In this document: positions 12,331 to 23,229 of the stretch, piece by piece
Layout of the letters: each line of letters begins with the position of its first letter
How positions within the stretch are numbered: the first letter of the stretch is position 1
Source of the DNA: Sphaerosporella brunnea
Taxonomy: Eukaryota > Ascomycota > Pezizomycetes > Pezizales > Pyronemataceae
Reading direction: 5' to 3'
Length of the DNA: 64,000 nt
Assembly (NCBI GenBank): GCA_008704415.1
Contig: VXIS01000181.1
Span: 1-64,000, forward strand
The notes under the pieces: generated by a model
What the model was told of the DNA's origin: nothing
Database searches by the model: none
The model's input: only the letters and a program-made list of their open reading frames with translations
Program-made: the position numbers and the translations under genes

Positions 12331-15032
12331 TTACATCGGCCTGCCATGGGAACTCATGCCGGCATGAGCACTCATAAAATAATTACTGGGCGGGCCATCC
12401 CATGAGAACTCCCAAGGGATCGCCGCGCTCTCCGGCGCCGCAAAGCCATCATCCAGCCAGCCAAAAAAGCTGGAGAAGTCCGTGAGGCCGATCATGCCCG
12501 CCATCACCTCCGGGTCCTTGTCCAGCATCTGCGCTGGGTCGTAATGTGGCGAGGCGACAGCAGGGGTCAGCGGCAGCCCGGGGGGCGCAGAAGAGGAAGT
12601 ATCGAGGTAGTTTCCGAGCATGATTGTCTGGTGTTGGTGGGGCGTGATCTGGCCGTTGGAAGCTACAGACACCAGTGCATGCGCCGCGGCGCTGGCGTCG
12701 GGCTCGGCCGAGACGGCGCGGCTTTGCTCGTAGCTACCGGCGAAGTATTCGTTGCTAGTAGCGCGGAGCTCGTCCAGCAGGTCCGGCTCCACGGGTTTTT
12801 CTTCGATATCGCTGGTTTCGCGTTCGCGCGTCTTTTGTGCCTGTTCTTCGGCCTGCCGTCGCTCGCTGCCCTGGATTAGCGCCTCCGTGAAGCGCTGCAG
12901 GACGCTGTGATACCGCTTGGCTATGCATGTTTCGACGCTGGCGCACTCGCCCATCAGCGCTATTAGCGCGGGCGAGCGGTTGCGGAAGTTGGCGAGCATG
13001 TCTTCTTCGTGGCCATGGTCTTCGCGGGGGGCCAGGACTTGCGGAAGGACGCTGAACGTCAGGATCAGGCCGGCGGTGAAAAGGTAGTAACTGCAGCACG
13101 AGTCAGCGTGGGCTTAGAGACTTTGCGGTGGGGAGGGTTTGTGTTTACATCAGCGTTGCATCGTTTCTTTGAAGGTTTCCCCTCCGTCGCATTCGATGTG
13201 CAAGTGCAACTGTCCGTTCTGCTACCAGCACGCAGGCTCCCGCATATCTTAGCATTTTCCGTTTGACGTTGGATTTGCCGGATGATTTGCGTTTGCAGGG
13301 GCAATTTCCGTCTGCTGTCTTCCCGGTTATTTCCTCGATTGATGCTTCCACCACCCTTTGCAGGAATGGTCGGGTCAACAGGGTCACTGCATGGAGATAC
13401 GACATGTGTAGCTGCACAATCGACCAGTCTTTCCCGCCACAATTCAGATTGTCCAATGAAGCACAGGGTGGCAGAGCCTTCCACCACGCCTTCAGCTCAT
13501 CACTCAAAGCTTCAGCCACGTCTCGTGATATCGTTCGTCTCAGATAGACAAGCTTAATTATGTGGCCTATGATGACGTGCAGCCGCACTCTTGCGACCAT
13601 TTGATGGATGTGGTGATTTGGATCTACAGGATCTCCATCACAGTGGCGATCCACCAAAATGTCGTTTGAAGGCGCCGTCGAAAACACGGGGTCATTGCAA
13701 TTTTCGTCCTGTATAGCCAGCGGACGACCGAGAGAGCACCCCGTGAACCGATCCAGGTTATAAAGGCTCCAAAAAACAAGTCTTCGACGTCTCTCGTGGT
13801 CGCCACGGAACTGTTCTACCGTGGATATCCTGTGCAACCCAAGCGATTCTGCAATCCTGATGGCAAGCCCAATGTAGGTCCACGACGCATTTCGTTTCGC
13901 GGCATAGTGCATGTAAAGCGCAAAAAGAAGGAGCAATCGAATTGACCAAAAGTCGGCCGATTCGAACACATCTTCAATCACCGTCCGTGCGGTATCGAAG
14001 TACCGCATCCCTTGCTGAGCCGACACCTCGTTTTGCACGGTGAAAAATGTGCCGACGGCGCACACCGCGTTCACCAGCGCAATATCCCTGTCCCTGTCGC
14101 CGGTGACAGACATGACGTTTCCCGGGGAGTAGACAGAACTGATTATCTGGGTCATCTCGGCCCGGTCCAGGACATAGTGAATACAATTTACGTTCGCGAA
14201 GAAATAATCTATCAACGCCGTAGCGTTTGGCATGTCTGGTAGAGATGGGAAAGTGCCTGGTGCAGGATGTTGCCGTGGCACCGCAGGTTTGTCGGCGATC
14301 GAATTCTGGGCGGAGTCGGATGTGAAGTTTGAAGGGCCGAGAGAATTTTCGACCATCTTTCTCACGCGGGCAAGAAACGATAGCGACCCCGTCTCTCCAA
14401 TGTAGACTGCAACCTCGTCAGTTTCTCCGGTCAACTGTTGTACCAGAAGCAGAGCATAAGGAAACCCTACGTAATCGGCCTTTGGGATCAGAAAGCATTC
14501 TGGTTCTGTAGTCCACGGGTGCTTCAACGCGATCATCCTCGTCAGTGGACTCTGTTGCTTCGGCCTGCTGACTGGTAGGAGGTATCGGATTCGCAGTGAC
14601 GGGTGTCGGATAGACGTAGCGGGTATCTGCTTGCAGAATGCTGGCAATGCTATCGCACCGCTGACGTTGAGGGGAAGCCCCCGTCGTCGTCGAAAGCGTT
14701 TGAGGATTCTGGCCTGGGGAACAGGGTGAACGTGTGGATCTCAGGCTGGTACGGTCGCTCGGATCATCGCCAGTCTGCGGCGTCGCCCGCCTCCGCTTGA
14801 GATGTCTAGGGGGCTGTTCGACATAAACGCACGAGGCGCTCCGCCTGCTACAGATGTTGCATGGCTGCTGGCCGTCGCATTTCTGCTTCCTCGATTTGCA
14901 CGCCAGACATGCGTTCGCGATGCGCTTTCGCTGCTCAGCGGCGACCCGGCGTCGTGCCCTCCGCGCTTCGTCGGGGTCCTGAGGCGGAGGCGGAGGTGGC
15001 GGCTGCGAATTGTTGGGCGTCGACGACTGCAT
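12331..15032 (-). CDS. Zn2Cys6 transcription factor with fungal_trans domain
   Basis: An 859-aa nuclear regulator. Exons on the minus strand are 15032-14471, 14406-13149 and 13090-12331, with introns of 64 and 58 bp and phases that fit. The binuclear zinc cluster is complete: Cys42, 45, 52, 58, 61 and 68 in CX2CX6CX5CX2CX6C, preceded by a basic stretch (RRARRRVAAEQRKR). After the spliced joint GRL-LYIGETGSLSF comes the fungal-specific middle homology region, including the WTYIGLAIRIAESLGLHR helix and the RRRRLVFWSLYNLDRFTGCSLGRP motif near residues 400-430. The C-terminal exon holds Gln/Ser-rich sequence and a likely activation region (FSSFFGWLDDGF). It lies inside the catabolic block between the CoA-transferase and SnoaL-like genes, so it is the natural candidate for pathway-specific control. 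Ligand and target site are unknown. Confidence 0.93.
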
Positions 15033-15384
15033 GGGAAGTGGAGAACGATGAAACGTGAATGCTACCGAAGATTCGGATGCCTGTTGGCATTCGCAGCATG
15101 ATTCAAACCAGCAAATAATGTAGGACTGGGGTTCTTGTGGTTGCCTGGCCTGGCTTATTGATCCCCAGAATACGGTCGAATTTGGTCATATGCAGTGGCG
15201 GTGCAGGCCGTGCAGGCCGAGCCGGGAAGACGGATCACGACATCACCAGTATTAATCTACCTAGACAAACTCAAAAAGGAACGTCCGAATAATGGCCGAG
15301 AACCGACGAAACGATGGCCATGAATTGGTATTGCCCTTGGGTGTGAAGCAAAGGAGAAACGCGAACTGTGTGTATCTACAACTT

Positions 15385-15876
15385 CTATACGACCTTCACA
15401 TTGCCAGACTCGTCCGCCTCAATTCGCTTTCCCAAGGCCACAATCATCGGGCTGGCGTCGAGGTACACTTGGTAAAACTTCAGCTTCTCCCCGGACCTGT
15501 CGAACACCATCCGCGAGGACCACTCGGTGGTCAGAGAACGCCCGTTGGTCAGGGTATAATGGACTGATCCGAACATCATAATTGCGTCTTCCTCGGCCCC
15601 CGGTGCTGCTGGGTATGTAGTCGTGACGACGTGGTGCCGAGAAGTGACGGCAGCCCACATGCCTTCTCTGAGCGCGCGGATTTCTAGACCACACTGTCAA
15701 TTAACTGCAACTGTACGAGACACAGATATCCACTCACGCTCTGAGCCAACCGCAGTTTTAAGACCCATCTTCAAGGTAGCATCGGCGGTGAAGTTCTCGA
15801 CGTAGGCGGCATGGTCCGATCCGTTGTCGCTGGCAAGAAAGAACGCCTTGATGAAAGCAGAGTGGTCACGGGCCAT
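15385..15876 (-). CDS. SnoaL/NTF2-like small protein
   Basis: A 145-aa protein from exons 15876-15738 and 15683-15385 (intron of 54 bp, GTGAGT donor, TCTAG acceptor, phases fit). It has the pattern of the NTF2-like cone fold: an N-terminal helix (ARDHSAFIKAFFLAS), the segment DHAAYVENFTADATLKMGLKTAVGSE typical of SnoaL-like proteins, and C-terminal beta strands (AIMMFGSVHYTL, LTTEWSSRMVFD, KLKFYQVYLDASP). Such proteins act as isomerases, cyclases, hydrolases or ligand binders, so the fold alone does not fix a reaction. It is divergently transcribed from the alpha/beta hydrolase gene 297 bp away, and an isomerase role on a ring-cleavage or lactone intermediate is inference. ATG context has A at -3. 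No targeting signal is seen. Confidence 0.78.
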
Positions 15877-16173
15877 CGTGTTTGGTGGAATATCTCGTAC
15901 ACGCAGCCGTTGGACTCGGAGGTTTTAGTGACACCCTCTTGGCCCTCGTGGAGAGATATTTCTAAGGTGCGGATGCGGAGGCGAAGCATCGGATAACATA
16001 CTTCCGACATGCAGCTTGTTTGATTGCGAAACTTCTCCTCCCCCAGCTTTTAGTGGCCCTGTGGCGTACCTTATGCTGCCGGACCTTTTTCAATGACTGT
16101 GCTCTCGGATCCACGCTTGCACCTTCATACGGTCAACAGATTCCACAGACTTAACACCCGGTCCTCAACAACA
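15877..16173. promoter_or_regulatory. Short bidirectional promoter: SnoaL-like / hydrolase
   Basis: Only 297 bp separate the two start codons of head-to-head genes, so both are probably driven by shared elements. CGG/CCG triplets occur (for example CTCGGATCC near 16107 and GCCGGACC near 16077), but no clear inverted operator could be assigned. An in-frame ATG at 16093 would extend the hydrolase by 27 residues and shorten this spacer. Confidence 0.5.
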
Positions 16174-17020
16174 ATGGCTATGGCTTATGCGCAACTCAAG
16201 AGTGCGAAGGTACACTACACCGACATCAACTCCACCCCGGCCGAGGTTTCGAAAACCATCGTGTTTGTGCATGGCCTCGGGTCTTCCCAGAACTTCTACA
16301 TCCCTCTCACCTACACCCTGAAGGGGGCCAACCGTCGGTACATCCTACTCGATTCTCCGGGTTCTGCGCGGTCACCGCTGCCAGCTGGAGAGGTCACGGT
16401 GCAATCACTTGCCGGAACTGTTCTCGAGCTCCTTGAGCATCTCAATGTCGCCAATAATGTTACCATAGTCGGCCACAGCATGGGCTGTCTGGTGGCTCTT
16501 CACATTGCCCAGCTCGCACCCGAGAAGATTGAGGGTGTAGTTCTGCTGGGCCCAGTGTATCCCTCGGCCGGGCTGGCTGAGGTCTTTGCACAGAGGATTC
16601 TCGCGGTAAAGAAAGGTGAGCAACTATTTCCTTCACGAGAGCGAGATCCGTTGCCAACAGTCTTTAGGTGGAATGGAATCAATGGCTGCGGTCGTCCCCA
16701 ACGCCGCTGTGGGTTCTAAAGCATCTCCCCTTACAAAAGCTTTCATCCGCGAGCTGTTGCTTGGGCAGAGTGTGGAGGGATACTGTGCACTCTGCAATGC
16801 CATTGCTACGTCAACAGTTGGTGACCTGTCGAAAGCTAAGGCCCGAGTCTTGATCGTGGCGGGAAGTGAGGACAAGAGTGCTCCTTTGGATGGGTGCAAG
16901 AAGTACAACCAGGAGATCAGCGGGTCAGAACTTAAGATTGTGGAAGGCCTTGGTCACTGGCATGCTGTGGAGGCACCGGAGGAGATTTCGAAGATTGTGG
17001 ATGAATTTGTTGGTGTTTAA
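16174..17020 (+). CDS. Alpha/beta hydrolase, enol-lactonase-like
   Basis: A 264-aa alpha/beta hydrolase from exons 16174-16615 and 16668-17020 (52-bp intron, GTGAGC donor, TTTAG acceptor, phases fit). The oxyanion-hole loop VFVHGLGSS lies near residue 36. The nucleophile elbow is GHSMG with Ser102. Asp216 in the segment VAGSEDKSAP and His244 in GLGHWHAVEAPEE complete the triad. Size and motif spacing resemble 3-oxoadipate enol-lactonase and related C-C or lactone hydrolases, which fits the neighbouring ring-cleavage dioxygenase 706 bp downstream on the same strand. The substrate is not provable from sequence. I chose the ATG at 16174 (acaacaATGG, good context) over the one at 16093, which would add an unhelpful 27-residue leader. 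It is probably cytosolic. Confidence 0.87.
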
Positions 17021-17725
17021 GTACGTGCCAACATTGTACCTGTACAGTTCAGATGCCTGTCACCTGTATTATAAACTATTGGCGGCTTCTTTGATGTCAT
17101 TTCCCCATGACAGGATTTGCACGATCTCAAACATCGCATCCCCACAATCCTATTTCCCCGGATCTCGGTAGGTAGATAGGCAACGAGTTGATGCGGGGGC
17201 AGTGGCCAACCCCCGAGATAATCGTCGGAAGAGCACACGATGAGCGTATTTATCCGAAGCGCTAAAACCGCTTTCCGACACGGAACGTGCAACCAACCCC
17301 ACATCAAACAGATATCCGACGCATCCCGGCTGCAAGGGTAATCTAAACGGCTCCACGACGTCAAATTCTTGACCTGTGAGAGGCCAGAGCGAAGAGCCGA
17401 CTTTTGTTTCGCAGGATACCGGTTCAACCCGTCAAAGCTCAATTCCGGGGTCCCGATGCCAATGTCCCCCCGCATTGATGACCCAGCCCTTCGTGGCCGA
17501 CAGCCGGTTTGTATCTACTCTATGTAAGCAGGAGGCGTCACCGCCCGGGCAGGCAGGAGCAGATGGAGGTCTTGACTCTAGTCAGGCCACACAACTCCGC
17601 GCACCCGCCTTGGGGAAGGCCTACATATACATCTAGAGCTGGATCCTCCCCACATTGCCATCCGGCTGTCCAAAGGTACCTCTATAATTTCCTGTGATAC
17701 CCCTCTCCATTCCTCTCCAGACAAT
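17021..17725. other. Promoter region of the dioxygenase gene
   Basis: A 705-bp spacer between two co-oriented cluster genes with no coding region seen. It has several TCCGA/CCGG words and a CT-rich segment just before the dioxygenase start. Confidence 0.5.
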
Positions 17726-18716
17726 ATGCCCGCCAATACCACCGTTTCCCCCGGCGCCGAGCAGTCCCTCGAGACCTTCAAAGCCACCCTCAACGACGAC
17801 TTCACCAACAATGTCATCAACTCGATGGCGCCCGAGACCCCCGAGCGGGCCCGCGTGGTCCTCACCTCGCTGATCCGCCACCTCCACTCCTTCGCGCGCG
17901 ATGTCCAGCTCCTGCACCACGAGTGGATGCTGGGAGTGAACACGCTCAACCGGGCAGGTCAGATGTCTGATGACAAGCGCAACGAGGGGGTTCTAGTATC
18001 CGACATTCTCGGACTCGAGGCGCTGGTGGACCAGATCACTCAGGAGTCGATGACCGCGATGGACTCGGACGCCCTGACGCCGGCGACGCTCTCCTGCATC
18101 CTTGGCCCGTTCTTCCGCGAGAACGCCCCCAAGTATCCCAACGGCGCGGACATCGTGACCAAACACACGCCCGACGACCCCACCTGCTTCATGGAGGGCC
18201 GGGTCTATGACAACTCTACCGGCAAGCCCGTTGCGAACGCCGAGATCGACATCTGGCACACTGCGCCCAACGGCTTGTACGAGCAGCAGGACCCCGAGCA
18301 GCCCGAATACAACAACCGCGGAAAGTTCTTCACCGATGAGAATGGTTACTACAGCCTCAAATGCCTGTCCCCTACCTCCTACCCGATTCCCTATGACGGT
18401 CCTGCGGGTGATATGTTGAAGCTCATGGGCCGACAGTAAGGCTCCCAACCAATATATTTCCACAGTCTTGGGATAGAGAAACGCTGACATCACATCCAGC
18501 CCTATGCGCCCCGCACACATCCACATCATGGTGCGCGCGCACGGATACACGCCCTTGACGACCCAGATCTACGACAGCCGCGACCCATACACCAAGAACG
18601 ACTCCGTGTTCGCCGTGAAAGACAGTCTGGTAGTAGAATTTATTCCCAGCAAGCGGGGTGATGTCAAGTACGATCTTGTGTACGATATCCACTTGTCGCA
18701 TGCCAAGGCGCAGTAA
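17726..18716 (+). CDS. Intradiol ring-cleavage dioxygenase (catechol/hydroxyquinol type)
   Basis: A 308-aa non-haem Fe(III) dioxygenase that opens catechol-type rings between the two hydroxyls. Exons are 17726-18435 and 18500-18716. The 64-bp intron has GTAAGG, a GCTGACATCAC branch region and a CCAG acceptor, and splicing creates the codon for His237. Residues ~20-120 form the helical N-terminal dimerisation/linker domain of catechol and hydroxyquinol 1,2-dioxygenases. The catalytic beta-sandwich follows (LGPFFRENAP, EGRVYDNSTGKPVANAEIDIWHT). All four iron ligands are visible: Tyr185 (PNGLYEQQ), Tyr219 (TSYPIP), and His243 and His245 (MRPAHIHIMV). The product would be a cis,cis-muconate or maleylacetate-type diacid. 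It is the last gene of the aromatic block. Catechol versus hydroxyquinol preference cannot be decided here. Confidence 0.95.
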
Positions 18717-19620
18717 TCGGATATTTGCTTATTTTATTTTATTTTATTTTTTGGCGGGGGGGTTTTTGGATTGTTGAATGGCCATCGGATCTTTTTTGTG
18801 CTGCTTGAACCTTTAGGCACTTAGTACCTGGTATGTAACTATTAGTTATCTGTCAAGTGCCACTCACTCAGAAGAGTTAATCTGAACGCAAAACTCTGAA
18901 GCCTAAAGCAGTAGGCGGGACCAACAAAGTGAGGGGTAGCGCGGCTCCGGCGCATAGCCGGCAACCCCGGCATCGAGGCCGGAGTGGCCGATGCGGCTAT
19001 TTAGAGTCCAGCCTTCCCTCCATTTGAACTGGTTAGTGTTTTTCGTTCGGTAGCCGGAACGGATCCCGATTTGTCAGGCTCAGGAGTGTTTTACTAGTTT
19101 TAGGTTACCCGGTCGCAAAACAGTCGTTTCGCAATCGTTCTGCGTGGCTCACTTTTGGCGGTGGTAATGAAGGTTTATATACTGAGTGCGTCGCCGTCAA
19201 AACTCAACGCCCACGCCGCCCCCAACTGCCTAGTAACGGCTTCTGTCCCTTCCGCCGTTTTGGCTGGCAGAGTGAAGCTGTAAGACAGCAAAAGCCCGAG
19301 GGCCTGCGCCCACCAGCCGCCTGAGGGGATGCCTCACGATGCGCTTCAAGGGGACTCGGAGCCGCTGGCACACGCCATTCGCATCTCAAACTCGCTTCGG
19401 CGCTACAGCATTGGCGCGATCTAAAGGTGCCAGGATTACTGAGTACACGCCGACATTATACATTACGCGCTTACCGGATGTTCCCGTTTTTGTCGACACG
19501 GCCGCATGGTTCCCTACCACCGGCTGTGGACCAAGTCACGGCAGAGCTTGCAGAACAGCTACGAAAGTCTTAATCCCCGACTGCGGGTGTTGCCACGCTG
19601 ATGTCGCAGCTGTCGCGGCC
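18717..19620. other. Intergenic, GC-rich imperfect palindromes
   Basis: Boundary between the catabolic block and the transposon-rich region. Around 18950-18990 there is dense GCCGG/CCGGC palindromic sequence. No supportable gene is seen, though weak open frames run into the broken JmjC-like region. Confidence 0.45.
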
Positions 19621-20390
19621 CTCTCGAGTAGCGAGGCCAAGGGTCTGATCGGCTTGAATCTATCAGCCGATAAGATTGTCAACGACGGTCGGATCTTTCA
19701 TCTAGCCCTCGAAGCACGGAGACAACGCGAAGCCTTCGAGAGCCGGCTCTCGAACCTTTGGCCTTTCCGAGTGTGATGTGTGCGTCGACCGATGGGATGG
19801 GACAGCGCTTTCGATCCGGCAAAGCCATAACCGACGTGCACATGGACGTCGAATTATTCGACGCGCTGCCCATGCCGCTATCGGGCCGCAAAATAGTGTT
19901 GCTGTTCCAGCCGCCACTGCAAGTGAAGCAACATGGTACCCGCGAGACACGATTCGTTGACTGGACATGATCCCCGATGGCAAGAGCCGTGCAAGCTTTG
20001 CCGATGCCCTTCGGTATCCACTTCCAGATTGGGCTCTCTGGCGACGTGCTGTAGGTTATTCTGCGAGCTACCCCGCTTCTCCTCTTGCCAGCGAGTGGGC
20101 GCGGCGGACCCACACCCCGAACCAGCTGCCAGTGCCGGAGGCAGACACGGGGGACTGGTTCGTGTTACTCGCGCCGAACCTGCGCAACCCCGCTGTCACC
20201 GCAAACAACGGGCCCGCGCTGTGGATCCCCGCGGGGTGGAAACACGTCGTTTCCACAGTCAACGACAGCTACCTGGCCGGATTCACGTTCGCGCCGAAAG
20301 CCCATATTGCGATGCTGGTTAGGGCCGCCCTGGGCGAATGTAAAGCGGCGGCCGAGCTGTGGTCGTTGTTTGACCGTGAAAAGATACTTA
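19620..20390 (+). pseudogene. Frame-broken JmjC-like domain
   Basis: Two adjacent plus-strand frames together resemble a JmjC (2-oxoglutarate/Fe(II) dioxygenase) domain of the histone-demethylase type. The first frame has TDVHMDVELFDALPMPLSG, which contains an HxD pair (His codon near 19839), and continues into GRKIVLLFQPP. A stop follows at 19968-19970. The second frame has GDWFVLLAP, then LWIPAGWKHVVSTVNDSYLAGFTF, with a His codon at 20243 in the position of the second metal-binding histidine. The order HxD, hydrophobic strand, GDWF/IPAGWxH, V.T..DS matches the family. The parts lie in different frames with stops between them and no convincing splice pair, so I read it as decayed. It abuts a LINE gag remnant, so it may be cargo of, or host to, the insertion. 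Confidence 0.5.
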
Positions 20391-20549
20391 TATTCTATGC
20401 AATACAAAACGCTCCCTTTTATGGGACCACCACACTCAAACGCATCGTACTTAAAAACTCCAAGAGAGCTGCGAAGCAAGAACGACCTCAACGTGCTCGT
20501 ACCATCATCTTCACAAGAGACGATTGCACTCCCGCCCCAAGCGCCGCTG

Positions 20550-21345
20550 AGTATGGCTACCAGATGATACGAGCCATCAACGATACCCTGGCCAGGCACT
20601 CGCCCACCCCTTCGCATCGGCAGTGCAGATCGGCATCTTCAGGGAACAGCTTGTGGCCGCGGCACGAAGAGTGGACCCTGGCATCGCGGCCATCGACCCG
20701 AATGAGGAGTGGACGAAGGTAAAGGTCCATGGCGTCGACGTTCGGCGAAACATCGGCAAACTAGACTCCTTCTGCAACGAGCTGACCAATGACAACGACG
20801 GTCTCGAGATCTCCCTCAAAGTCCGGGGGCTTACGAACGGACGCCCGCATGGACGCCGGCAGCATCAGTTACCTTCGCGATTAAGGACTGACCAGTACGC
20901 CATCAAGAAGGATCTTTTCCTCGCAGGCCGTCAACTAAAAGTAGAGCTGTACATCAAAGCAGGCCCCGGCGCCTTCTGCGACAACTGCGCTGGATGGGGA
21001 CACCTTACCCATAAATGCTCCTCGCTGGCCCTGGGCACAGCTCGCTGCGCGTACTGCAGCCGAAGCCACCGCACCAACGACCACCGATGCAATGCGCCAG
21101 CAAAGGGAACTTGCTGTCCAAACACCAAGACCGCGCTTCGATGCCCCAACTGCACTGGCAACCACGCCGCCTCTGACCCCGCCTGTCCGGCCAAAAAACA
21201 GGCTCTACTCGCCCATAAAACAATGATCCGGACAAGCGGTTACCCAGCCAGTACCACACCAACATTTCGTGCAGGCATCATCCCCGCGCGAGCTCGCCTG
21301 CAGCTACGTAGCTATCGATCTGCAACTCTCAAAATGCGCCCTCAA
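20550..21345 (+). pseudogene. LINE-type gag (ORF1) remnant with zinc knuckles
   Basis: The frame from about 20590 to 21345 encodes a non-LTR retrotransposon ORF1-like protein. An RNA-binding-like section (NEEWTKVKVHGVDVRRNIGK, then LEISLKVRGL) precedes three cysteine/histidine knuckles: CDNCAGWGHLTHKC (CX2CX4HX4C), CAYCSRSHRTNDHRC and CPNCTGNHAASDPAC, in the arrangement seen in fungal and insect I/Tad/Jockey-group gag proteins. No endonuclease or reverse transcriptase follows; the frame runs instead into Tc1/mariner-like sequence. So this is a truncated or interrupted copy rather than a working element. Confidence 0.7.
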
Positions 21346-22170
21346 CTGCAAAAGCACCTCTCAGGTAAGCAAGCAAAGATAGCGGTAGACGTAGAGATGG
21401 CTAATAGGGGAGTAGGGAAGACACTCACTCCCACAAAGAGAGGGGCTATCCTCGCTCAGTGCTTTTTCGATCGCAAAAACGGACCGACCGTCAGACAAAT
21501 CGCAGATATGCTCAATGTTTCTAAATGCACTATGCAAGCATGCCGTGCTACAGCGCATTGCCCAAAGAGAGGAAGAGAAAGCGAAACAGAAAGAGAACGA
21601 TGCCGCCTCATTGCCCATTACCTTCGCTACCCTATCCACACCGCCGATGCGAGCGCCGAGCTGGAAAACAGAGTCGTCGCTGGTAATTCAGAACAGCCGG
21701 AGGTGCCTCCCACCCGTTTAGTGGCTGAGGAAGAAGTGCCGTTGAGTGAGCTTTTGGCAGCAGCGAAGCCAAGAGTCTCAACAGGCCGCCCTCAGGCTTT
21801 AAAGGCATTCTTGTGATGACGGTGAAACGGGATTGGGCTACTAGACATATGTCACTCATTGAAATTCAGGAGGCGACGGGGTTCAATCATGTCTCTTTGA
21901 TGGCGATTCTGAATGCTTTACATGAGCGGGGGATTAAAGCATACAGAGAGGAGTTTAAATTCATTTTGAAGCCGGAGAGTAAGGTGCAGCCGTTGGTGTA
22001 TTGGCAGGAGCGAAAGGATTGGCGGCCAGATAAAGAGTGGGCACATTATGGTTTCACGGATGAGATGAGTATAGAGATTGGCGGTACGTTTGGGATCTCT
22101 CGAGTGTGGAGGAGTAAAGATGAGAAGCATGAGGAGGACTTTCGAGGGGTGACAAGGAAAAAATAAGACC
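21346..22170 (+). pseudogene. Tc1/mariner-like transposase fragment
   Basis: Two frames carry transposase-like parts. The first (about 21376-21815) has LTPTKRGAILAQCFFD followed by GPTVRQIADMLNVSKCT, a helix-turn-helix N terminus like fungal Tc1/mariner elements. The second (21813-22166) has a helical linker (WATRHMSLIEIQEATG), a WRPDKEWAH segment and FTDEMSIEIGGTFGISRVWR, which corresponds to the first catalytic Asp region of a DDE_3 superfamily endonuclease. A frame change between them, a stop at 22164-22166 and no recognisable second or third catalytic acidic residue show that it is dead. It directly follows the LINE gag remnant in the same orientation, suggesting one element inserted in or beside the other. 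Confidence 0.6.
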
Positions 22171-22954
22171 ACCGTCATATCATTAAGTGGGGATAACTGT
22201 GTTTTTAATCCTGTTGGGGTTCTTGAGCTCACTCTCTCCTCCATTGCACGAACACAGAGACCGCTCACGCTTTACAAGTTAACTTCTCCTTGCGCCAAAT
22301 ATCATATTCCAACCAGCTATTGCACTTTGGCCACCAAGCCGGAATTACCTGGCCCGAGTGACGCCCTATGAATGGTGTCTCCGACAAATATTGGATCACG
22401 TGACCTTTGCACATAAAGACGACATTTTGGCTCTTTTTGTCGGAGGCCGAAGGAGCCATAGCAGCGTTGTGTTCCCAGCGGGCTCTTCCAGGGGACGCAG
22501 GGGGTCGCTCAACGCAAACCACAGCGAACACTGGACGGAACGCTTACTTTGACTCCATCTGCGGGGGGGTTGGCGCCCAACATCTCACCGTGTATCACTC
22601 GCAGCCGAAACACTCGACGTTCTGGACGGACGGCCCGGCTGCGTATGTACGAGTACATTCACCAACAGCCGGGGCTATTGCTATTGGTGGAGCCCCCTCA
22701 CATTGATTGCTGGATTGGCGAGCAGGAAAGCGCTGCATTGACGGTGGAACGTGTGGTCACCACACGGGTGTGTTCACTCGTTTTTAATGAACGCTCCAAA
22801 ACATATATGCGGACGCTGTTTGACGTACTATGGAATCTCCTCTCTCACGACACCACGCCACTACCCTCGAAGAAACGCCAGGAGACGGGGAGCTCAGATC
22901 TATTGAAGTAGTACACCGCCAAAGAGTCCATACCCAACCAAACCCTAACCCGAA
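22171..22954. other. Transposon-derived, decayed, no gene
   Basis: Continuation of the decayed element block. Open frames such as 22549-22911 have no recognisable motif and start mid-sequence. Confidence 0.4.
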
Positions 22955-22968
22955 TCCTACCCCATCCT

Positions 22969-23215
22969 TTTTTTTTTTGTTTTAATCATAATGTATTCGG
23001 TCGTTTGCGGCCATGACATAGAGAGTACATGTAGACTGCCCTTAGGTCCCAAAGACCTACAGTCGGGTGTGTCTCAAGAAGGAAAGAAGACATAGGGAAA
23101 TTAAGGAAACTCGTAGCTGACATAGGAAAGAAGGTAAACCACACGTTGTTGTTACATTCTTGGCTTCTCAGGCCAGGTCCCAACCTTGGAAATCCAGCAC
23201 AGCCTGGGTACATCG
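22969..23215 (-). mobile_element. 5'-truncated non-LTR retroelement copy A (247 bp)
   Basis: The element is bounded by a perfect 14-bp direct repeat, TCCTACCCCATCCT, at 22955-22968 and 23216-23229, which I read as a target-site duplication. Read on the minus strand it ends with the shared family terminus: ...CATGGCCGCAAACGACCG, then AATACATTATGATTAAAAC and an A-rich tail (10 As). Copies B (41602-41924) and C (47290-47401) have the same terminus and orientation. Different total lengths with a common 3' end are the signature of 5' truncation during target-primed reverse transcription. The last coding-like residues, (L)CHGRKRPNT, are shared in one frame, so the terminus may be the end of a LINE ORF2 rather than a SINE. 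Confidence 0.8.
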
Positions 23216-23229
23216 TCCTACCCCATCCT

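Noticed and set aside
16093..16173. Upstream in-frame ATG for the alpha/beta hydrolase
   Set aside because: It would add 27 residues with no family counterpart and no targeting character. The ATG at 16174 has better context.
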